A DNA stretch of 25,421 bases from MWCR01 sp041665165. GTDB lineage: Bacteria > Patescibacteriota > Patescibacteriia > 2-12-FULL-60-25. Under the pieces are notes generated by a model. It was not told the origin of the DNA. It saw only the letters and a list, made by a program, of their open reading frames with translations, and made no database searches. The position numbers were made by a program, and so were the translations under genes. Positions within the stretch are counted from its first letter, which is position 1; every line of letters starts with the position of its first letter. The stretch is from positions 1-25,421 of the forward strand of contig JBAYJJ010000018.1 in assembly GCA_041665165.1 (NCBI GenBank), given 5' to 3'. Positions 20,658-25,421 of this stretch are shown here, piece after piece.

Positions 20658-22142
20658 ATGCTTAAATGTACTCCTTTTCCCATGGACCACGGCAATGTAA
20701 TTATCCGCTTCAGCGACGTCACTTTTGGCTACGACGAAGACCATTTAACCCTCGAAGAGGCCAGTTTTTCAGTGCGCGAAAACGCCAAAGTCACGGTCAT
20801 GGGCCAAAACGGAGCTGGCAAAAGCACTATCTTCAAGCTTTTGACTGGCGCGCTTAAGCCGACTGAGGGTGGAGTCTTTATTACTAAAGGCGCGACCATT
20901 GCCACGGCACTCCAGGTCATTCCGCGCGACAGAATGCGAGAGACTGTCCAGGAATATTTTAGCCATGCATTTACCGAACAGATTTATGATCTGGATCGTC
21001 GCATTTCAGATGTCTTGGAAGTAGTAAATCTGACTGCGCCGCTTGATAAAAAAATCAGCGAGTTTTCGGGCGGCCAGCAAGCCCGCCTTTTGCTGGCATA
21101 TGCCTTGATCCAAAAACCTGACATTCTTTTGCTGGACGAACCGACCAATAATCTGGACAAGGCTGGCATTGAACACCTTACCGGATATTTGATGATGTAT
21201 CCCAAGACAGTCTTGGTCATTTCCCATGATGCGGATTTTTTGAATGCATTCACTGAAGGTGTTTTGCACTTGGACATCTACACCCACAAAGTTGAGCAAT
21301 ATGTGGGCAACTATCTGAACGTGGTAGAGGAAATCTCAGCGCGCTTGGAACGCGAACGCATGAAAAATGCGCGTTTGCTCAAGGATATTCAGGACCGCAA
21401 AGACAAGGTAAACTTTTTCGCCAACAAAGGCGGCAAGATGCGCAGGCTGGCCAGCAAATTGCGCGACCAGATAGAAGTCGCTGAAGATGAGATGGTGGAT
21501 GTGCGCCAGGAAGACAAGACCATCAATGATTTCACGATTCCGTCCCAGGAATTTGACCAGCCGCTTGTTACTATCAAATCCCTTAAGGTCATCAAAGACC
21601 ATGCCCCGCATTTTGCCGAAGTTGATCTTGTTCTGCGCAAAGGCCGCCGCATTCTCGTGTCTGGGCCGAATGGTATCGGCAAGAGTACGTTATTGCGCAC
21701 CCTAGCCTTGGAAAAAGATGAAGGCGCTGTCATTGCCGAAGGCGTACGTGTCGGTTATTACCGCCAGGATTTTTCTGGCTTGGATTTTGATAAAACAGCA
21801 TATGATACTTTGCTGGAGGTCATGGACGCGCCGTCAAACGAGTACTTGCGTTCCGTAGCTGCCCAATTCCTCATCACATCCAATCTGCTTAAGAGCAAAG
21901 TCGGGTCCTTGTCAGAAGGGCAAAAAGGCTTGCTGTGCTTTGCGCGCTTCGTATTGCAAAAGCCTGGTTTGCTCATCCTTGATGAACCCACCAATCACAT
22001 CAACTTCCGCCACATCCCTGTGATTGCCAAAGCCTTGGAAAACTACAAAGGCGCAATGATCCTGGTCAGCCACGCCGCAGAGTTCGTCAGCCAAATCCAT
22101 TTTGACGAGATACTGGATTTGGGGACGTTGAAGGTAGAATGA
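20658..22142 (+). CDS. ABC-F family ATPase
   Basis: A soluble protein of 494 residues with two ABC ATPase domains and no membrane part, the ABC-F layout; relatives act on the ribosome as translation factors or in antibiotic protection. Domain 1 has Walker A GQNGAGKST (49-57), signature SGGQQ, Walker B LLLDEPTNNLD and H-loop SHD. The linker is highly charged (RLERERMKNARLLKDIQDRKDKVNFF and RRLASKLRDQIEVAEDEM), as in ABC-F proteins. Domain 2 has Walker A GPNGIGKST and LLILDEPTNH. However, its signature is SEGQK, its D-loop INFRH replaces the usual LD, and its H-loop is SHAAEF. A start at ATG 20682 is equally possible. A strong terminator follows. Confidence 0.9.
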   Translation: MLKCTPFPMDHGNVIIRFSDVTFGYDEDHLTLEEASFSVRENAKVTVMGQNGAGKSTIFKLLTGALKPTEGGVFITKGATIATALQVIPRDRMRETVQEYFSHAFTEQIYDLDRRISDVLEVVNLTAPLDKKISEFSGGQQARLLLAYALIQKPDILLLDEPTNNLDKAGIEHLTGYLMMYPKTVLVISHDADFLNAFTEGVLHLDIYTHKVEQYVGNYLNVVEEISARLERERMKNARLLKDIQDRKDKVNFFANKGGKMRRLASKLRDQIEVAEDEMVDVRQEDKTINDFTIPSQEFDQPLVTIKSLKVIKDHAPHFAEVDLVLRKGRRILVSGPNGIGKSTLLRTLALEKDEGAVIAEGVRVGYYRQDFSGLDFDKTAYDTLLEVMDAPSNEYLRSVAAQFLITSNLLKSKVGSLSEGQKGLLCFARFVLQKPGLLILDEPTNHINFRHIPVIAKALENYKGAMILVSHAAEFVSQIHFDEILDLGTLKVE

Positions 22143-22161
22143 TGTGGATTTCGCGTAAAAT

Positions 22162-22191
22162 AAAAAACGCACCTTGTCGGTGCGTTTTTTT
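22162..22191. terminator. Bidirectional terminator after the ABC-F gene
   Basis: AAAAAACGCACC, loop TTGTC, GGTGCGTTTTTTT. It should serve both the ABC-F gene and the convergent membrane-peptide gene. Confidence 0.88.
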
Positions 22192-22200
22192 AGATTCTTT

Positions 22201-22350
22201 TTACAGAATCTTTTCGCCACGAATCACTCTTACCAGAATCACGATAATGGCTATAACGAGCAAGATGTGAATAAAGCCTCCGAGCGTGTACGACGTAATC
22301 ATGCCAAGTAACCACAGCACGATTAAGATGATTGCAATAGTCCACAACAT
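22201..22350 (-). CDS. Lmo0937-family small membrane protein (49 aa)
   Basis: This short gene encodes MLWTIAIILIVLWLLGMITS followed by YTLGGFIHILLVIAIIVILV and the tail RVIRGEKIL. It has two hydrophobic helices joined by a SYTLGGF turn, which is the hallmark of the Lmo0937 family, small membrane proteins of unknown function found in many bacteria. All 49 codons are open and the stop lies nine bases from the shared terminator. TATAGC, four bases upstream of the ATG, may be part of its promoter, which would again leave little or no leader. Confidence 0.85.
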   Translation of the reverse strand: MLWTIAIILIVLWLLGMITSYTLGGFIHILLVIAIIVILVRVIRGEKIL

Positions 22351-22455
22351 ATGTGCTATAAGTTAGTTGGATTAAGCCTATCTTTACCATACGCGAATAA
22401 GGCAAGAGCGTCAATAAATATCTTTTATCTAGGCTTCGTGATACGGTTAAATCAT

Positions 22456-22968
22456 ATGAAAACGACCCTCATACTACTCATCTCTATCGCCTTGCTTGGC
22501 GCCGGATGTTCAACTAACCAAAACCTGACAAACAATACAACCAATAATCCACCAACTAACTCAACTACCAACCAAGCAGCAGAACAGCCTGCGAGTGGAA
22601 CGTCGCTTGATTTAAGCGGCAAGGGGCTGACCTCGATTCCAGCATACGTTTTTTCCATGAGCAACTTGGAATATCTTGATTTGTCTAACAATAAGTTGAC
22701 TGGCGCGCCTCAATCCCAGATCGGACAGCTCAAGAATCTCAAGTCACTTAATCTGAGCGAAAATCAACTGACAGGTTTGCCGGCTGAACTCGGACAGCTC
22801 AAAAAATTAGAGACGCTCAATGTCTCTCATAATAGTCTGACAGGCCTGCCAAACGAACTAGGCAATCTGACTCAGCTCAAGACTTTTGATGTTTCCGGCA
22901 ACTCCTACTCAACCCAGGACTTAGATGGCATTGCTGCCAAGCTCACCAAGACGCAAATCAGGCATTGA
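22456..22968 (+). CDS. Leucine-rich-repeat lipoprotein (170 aa)
   Basis: A lipoprotein signal MKTTLILLISIALLGAGCS puts lipidated Cys at residue 18. It is followed by an Asn/Thr-rich linker (NLTNNTTNNPPTNSTTNQ) and then leucine-rich repeats of about 23 residues. The repeats start with LDLSGKGLTSIPAYVF and continue through LEYLDLSNNKLTGAPQSQIGQL, LKSLNLSENQLTGLPAELGQL, LETLNVSHNSLTGLPNELGNL and LKTFDVSGNSYS. This is a small extracellular recognition surface tethered to the membrane; partner unknown. The frame is open for 35 codons upstream, but only ATG 22456 gives a signal peptide. A hairpin at 22996-23017 may end the transcript. Confidence 0.88.
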   Translation: MKTTLILLISIALLGAGCSTNQNLTNNTTNNPPTNSTTNQAAEQPASGTSLDLSGKGLTSIPAYVFSMSNLEYLDLSNNKLTGAPQSQIGQLKNLKSLNLSENQLTGLPAELGQLKKLETLNVSHNSLTGLPNELGNLTQLKTFDVSGNSYSTQDLDGIAAKLTKTQIRH

Positions 22969-22995
22969 TCAACTTTATTGCTTTTGTATCGCAAC

Positions 22996-23017
22996 AGCCC
23001 CGTGTTATAATGGGGCT
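22996..23017 (+). promoter_or_regulatory. Hairpin with the next gene's TATAAT in its loop
   Basis: AGCCCC (22996-23001) and GGGGCT (23012-23017) enclose GTGTTATAAT. The perfect TATAAT at 23006-23011 would start transcription near 23018, about eight bases before ATG 23026. The same hairpin, followed by ATTGTTTT, may terminate the LRR gene. Confidence 0.55.
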
Positions 23018-23025
23018 ATTGTTTT

Positions 23026-23739
23026 ATGAGCGTGAACCCATTTGAATTAGCGGCGCCTAAAAAAGAATTGCCAAAAGAGCTTCAGGCTTTGTTTGACGAT
23101 TATTTCGTTCACTACATCGCAGGCCTGAATTGTTACGGAGACTGCAAAGCGAGCGATGAGGCGGCGGATAAAGCCCTGAAGAAATTGATAGGCTACTTGT
23201 GTGCGCAGAAAGGTTTGCCGGCTGATGGGCTAGAGGAAGGCCGCGGCGAATATGTCATTTACTTGTCTGATGATCGGAAACTAGAAAAGTCCGTGGCAGT
23301 TGATTTTGAAATGTTGGACTATAGCGAAGACTTAGGTGAGATATCTTTTAGTCTTGATGCGCGTTATAGAAATGATTCAGCTCAGGACTGGAAAGAGAAG
23401 TTGAAGCTTAAAGCGTCTCCCCAAGCTCAAGAAAAATTGAAAGTCTTCAGAGAAGAAGAAGAGCGAAAGCGAACAGCTGAGGGAAAGGAGAGGAGGATGC
23501 AGTATGACAAATATCTGCCTGGCGCGCTTTCATTCTTGCGTTCGCACGGCAATGGCCTGATTAAGCACGATGAACTGGGGGCCTTGGAACCAATGCTCAA
23601 AAACTATTTCAGATGGAATCCTGGAGCTGAAGATTCAATCCAAATCGGGTTGGACGAAGATAATTCGCAGTGGGTCATTAAATTGCTTCATCCCAATGGC
23701 AGTGTGTACGACGTGTTTGCCATTGACGACAAGATATAA
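23026..23739 (+). CDS. Orphan acidic protein (237 aa)
   Basis: No family is recognised. The protein is soluble, acidic and rich in charged residues. An N-terminal helical part (ELPKELQALFDDYFVHYIAGLN) is followed by CYGDCKASDEAADKALKKLIGYL, which includes one CxxxC. The middle is strand-rich (GEYVIYLSDDRKLEKSVAVDFEMLDYSEDLGEISFSLDARY). A charged coil (KVFREEEERKRTAEGKERRMQYDKY) precedes a second alpha/beta section ending in WVIKLLHPNGSVYDVFAIDDKI. The two strand-rich sections are similar in style and may be a distant repeat. There is no Shine-Dalgarno site; the leader is about eight bases. It converges on the next gene, and a terminator fills the gap. Confidence 0.75.
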   Translation: MSVNPFELAAPKKELPKELQALFDDYFVHYIAGLNCYGDCKASDEAADKALKKLIGYLCAQKGLPADGLEEGRGEYVIYLSDDRKLEKSVAVDFEMLDYSEDLGEISFSLDARYRNDSAQDWKEKLKLKASPQAQEKLKVFREEEERKRTAEGKERRMQYDKYLPGALSFLRSHGNGLIKHDELGALEPMLKNYFRWNPGAEDSIQIGLDEDNSQWVIKLLHPNGSVYDVFAIDDKI

Positions 23740-23760
23740 AAAAAGGGGAGAGAGTCCCCT
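23738..23760 (-). terminator. Intrinsic terminator overlapping the stop of the 24607 gene
   Basis: On the minus strand GGGG-ACTCTCT-CCCC is followed by an unbroken T-run. The stem uses bases of the TAG stop codon at 23761-23759. Confidence 0.8.
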
Positions 23761-24607
23761 AAACTGAGTCGCTAGCCTCGAAAGCGCGCTGAACACGCTG
23801 GATGTATTCGAAGTCTTCAGGTTGAAGATTGAGGTCGCCAGCCGTGATGGGTTTGGAGCGCATGTACCAAGGCGCATCTTTCGTCGCCCACATGGCAGGA
23901 TCAGGGTCCAGGCAATTAGTCACAATCTGGAGGTGTTCGGATGCGCACTTGTCCACCAGGAGCTCGTGAAGAGACTTCTTCATCAAGCTCTTGTAGGCAT
24001 TGTTCACTCGCTGCAGATCCGCGGCAAAGAGCCATTGCCGAACTTCTGCGGCACTTGAACCGATTTCTTGGATATCAAGCTCGAAATTCCCACCAAGCAG
24101 AACCAGCTCGCGGACTTTTGAGACACGTCCTTTGCGGCAGTGTTTCACGTAGTCCCTGCCAAACTTCAGAACCAGCTCGCGAACCTGGTCGCCATTGATG
24201 CCCAAGATTTGGTGGGTCAAGGGTAGAACCATGTCCAAATCATCCGACGAGACCTTGCCCAGCTCGCCGATGAGCGCATGCCTGGGTTTTGGTCCGCAGA
24301 AGATGACCAGGAAGTACTGACACGCTTCCACATCGCTGTGGATGTCGTGCAGCCAATTTTGCCCGCGTCGGCAAATGTCCATGGCATTTTGCGCCTGACT
24401 GCACAAAAACCCCAGGATTTTCGTGCGGATTTGCTCGCGGGTAATTCGCCCGTGGTTTTTGATCACGCCCTGGCAAAATGGGGTCCAGAGGCCCTTTCTG
24501 TCACACAGCTCCTTGGCCAGGTTGTCTGCGTACAGGAAATCGCCACGCAAGCACTCGTCGTATCTTATGAGAGAAATCGCAAGTCGTTCTTCAATCGTGT
24601 TCGCCAT
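23759..24607 (-). CDS. Orphan protein with strong Shine-Dalgarno site (282 aa)
   Basis: No family is recognised. GAGGTGA (24618-24612), four bases before ATG 24607, selects this start over an ATG 18 bases upstream. The protein is soluble, mostly helical and has several scattered Cys (DECLRG, ELCDRK, FCQGV, FLCSQ, ICRRG, ACQYF) without a CxxC pair. Two related phrases, VRELVLKFGRDYVKHCRKGR and VRELVLLGGNFELDIQEIG, suggest an internal repeat. The C-terminal region (DPDPAMWATKDAPWYMRSKP) is Trp-rich. It has a textbook promoter and a terminator, like the other orphans of this class. A role cannot be inferred from neighbours. Confidence 0.78.
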   Translation of the reverse strand: MANTIEERLAISLIRYDECLRGDFLYADNLAKELCDRKGLWTPFCQGVIKNHGRITREQIRTKILGFLCSQAQNAMDICRRGQNWLHDIHSDVEACQYFLVIFCGPKPRHALIGELGKVSSDDLDMVLPLTHQILGINGDQVRELVLKFGRDYVKHCRKGRVSKVRELVLLGGNFELDIQEIGSSAAEVRQWLFAADLQRVNNAYKSLMKKSLHELLVDKCASEHLQIVTNCLDPDPAMWATKDAPWYMRSKPITAGDLNLQPEDFEYIQRVQRAFEASDSV

Positions 24608-24636
24608 CTCTTCACCTCGTGTCAAAGTAGGGCTTT

Positions 24637-24665
24637 GTTGTACGCTAAAAAAGGGATTGTGTCAA
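24637..24665 (-). promoter_or_regulatory. Promoter of the 24607 gene
   Basis: On the minus strand TTGACA (24665-24660), 17 bases, TACAAC (24642-24637). The leader would be about 22 bases and carries the ribosome site. Confidence 0.7.
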
Positions 24666-24687
24666 TGCTCTCCACAACCGCTCATCT

Positions 24688-24716
24688 TTGACAATAACCC
24701 ATTTTTCTGCTAAGCT
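24688..24716 (+). promoter_or_regulatory. Promoter of the DEAD-box helicase, leaderless
   Basis: TTGACA (24688-24693), exactly 17 bases, TAAGCT (24711-24716), then six bases to ATG 24723. The perfect -35 and spacing make this the clearest leaderless promoter here. It is back to back with the promoter at 24637-24665. Confidence 0.75.
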
Positions 24717-24722
24717 GGCGCA

Positions 24723-25421
24723 ATGAATACATTTACTACTCAGTTACCTCCGGGTTTTTACGGGCTTGGCATCGCGCCAAAGCTTTTGGGAATTTTGGAT
24801 AAACTCAAATATAAGGTCCCAACCCCCATCCAACAGCAATCAATACCTATTGCAATTGAAGGCAAGGATTTGATGGGCATTGCCCAGACCGGTACTGGCA
24901 AAACATTGGCTTTTGGCATTCCTTTGATCCAGCGTTTGTCACAAGAAAAGGGGATTGGCTTGGTGCTGGCCCCGACACGCGAGCTGGCTTTGCAGATTGA
25001 TGAGACATTTAAAGAGCTTGGCCGGACTATTGGCCTGCGTTCAACCGTACTCATCGGCGGAGCATCCATGTTTAAGCAGATCCAAGAAATGAAACGTAAA
25101 CCGCACGTGATTATTGCTACTCCTGGCCGCTTGAACGACCATTTGGAGCACAGGACCGTGAGATTGAATGACGTATGCGTGCTTGTCTTGGATGAAGCAG
25201 ACCGCATGTTGGACATGGGCTTTGAACCGCAGATCAGGCGCATTTTGCAGACCTTGCCCAAAGACCATCAGACCATGCTTTTTTCAGCCACCATGCCTAG
25301 CCAGATCGTGAAAATGGCCAGCTCTTATATGAAGATGCCGGTCCGCGTTGAGATTGCACGCGCAGGCACGGCCGCTGAAAACGTTTCGCATGAAGTTTAC
25401 GTTGTGAGCAAGGAAGACAAA
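24723..25421 (+). CDS. DEAD-box RNA helicase, N-terminal part
   Basis: An ATP-dependent RNA helicase that remodels RNA or ribonucleoprotein, cut by the window end after 233 codons. Motifs in order are Q motif PTPIQQQSIP (33-42), motif I AQTGTGKT (54-61), Ia APTRELALQ, GG in IGGASM, Ib TPGR, motif II DEAD from residue 157 and motif III SAT from residue 188. The RecA-like domain 1 is complete and the sequence enters domain 2 (HEVYVV). Members with this form act in ribosome assembly and cold adaptation. No Shine-Dalgarno site is present and the promoter predicts a leaderless mRNA. Confidence 0.95.
   Translation, partial: MNTFTTQLPPGFYGLGIAPKLLGILDKLKYKVPTPIQQQSIPIAIEGKDLMGIAQTGTGKTLAFGIPLIQRLSQEKGIGLVLAPTRELALQIDETFKELGRTIGLRSTVLIGGASMFKQIQEMKRKPHVIIATPGRLNDHLEHRTVRLNDVCVLVLDEADRMLDMGFEPQIRRILQTLPKDHQTMLFSATMPSQIVKMASSYMKMPVRVEIARAGTAAENVSHEVYVVSKEDK

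Noticed and set aside
23822..24713. Plus-strand frames opposite the 282-residue orphan
   Set aside because: The minus-strand gene has promoter, Shine-Dalgarno site and terminator; the plus frames have none.

Overview
The window looks like a chromosome segment from a Candidate Phyla Radiation (Patescibacteria, probably Parcubacteria-like) bacterium. This is inferred from several traits. There is a DUF3494 surface protein with its own sortase, a second DUF3494 protein with a C-terminal module I associate with this group, and many short orphan genes. Dispersed palindromic repeats of a style common in these genomes are present, as are lone housekeeping genes instead of long operons. The genus cannot be fixed from sequence alone. 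There is no sign of a prophage, CRISPR array, rRNA operon or transposase.

Layout. 1-4012: the C-terminal part of RarA, a palindromic repeat, then an FtsI-type transpeptidase and MurF, a remnant cell-wall cluster. 4019-4170: a 40-bp perfect palindrome, tRNA-Glu(CTC) and its terminator. 4245-6798: a membrane-anchored metallophosphoesterase, a tiny lipoprotein and a Shine-Dalgarno-led orphan. 6870-10378: an M3-type zinc peptidase facing a GT-B glycosyltransferase and a DUF2127 membrane protein. 10416-11542: two adjacent helical orphans and a small membrane protein, each unit with its own terminator. 11767-14342: a surface-protein/sortase pair. 14348-15819: EngB and a BRO-N protein on the minus strand. 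16064-16137: tRNA-Trp(CCA), flanked by palindromic repeats. 16329-19003: a P-loop kinase-like protein, a SET-domain protein and the second DUF3494 protein. 19084-20493: a transglutaminase-like protein, a Phd/RelE-type toxin-antitoxin pair and a cold-shock protein. 20658-25421: an ABC-F ATPase, a 49-residue membrane peptide, an LRR lipoprotein, two orphans and the start of a DEAD-box helicase.

Two patterns cut across the window. First, many recognisable genes lack a Shine-Dalgarno site. In five of them a -10-like hexamer ends exactly six bases before the start codon (6022, 10378-, 14923-, 19084, 24723), which predicts leaderless mRNAs. Several others come within a few bases of this (913, 6870, 9861-, 15819-). 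Second, the unrecognised orphans at 6304, 10416, 10845, 11542- and 24607- have strong Shine-Dalgarno sites, mostly good sigma70-like promoters, and end at intrinsic terminators. The window therefore seems to mix two translation-initiation styles that split along gene type.

A palindromic repeat (CCCACCTTCG...CTACGGCGGG) occurs three times within about 1.2 kb: in frame near the end of the BRO-N gene, just upstream of tRNA-Trp, and overlapping the 3' end of tRNA-Trp.
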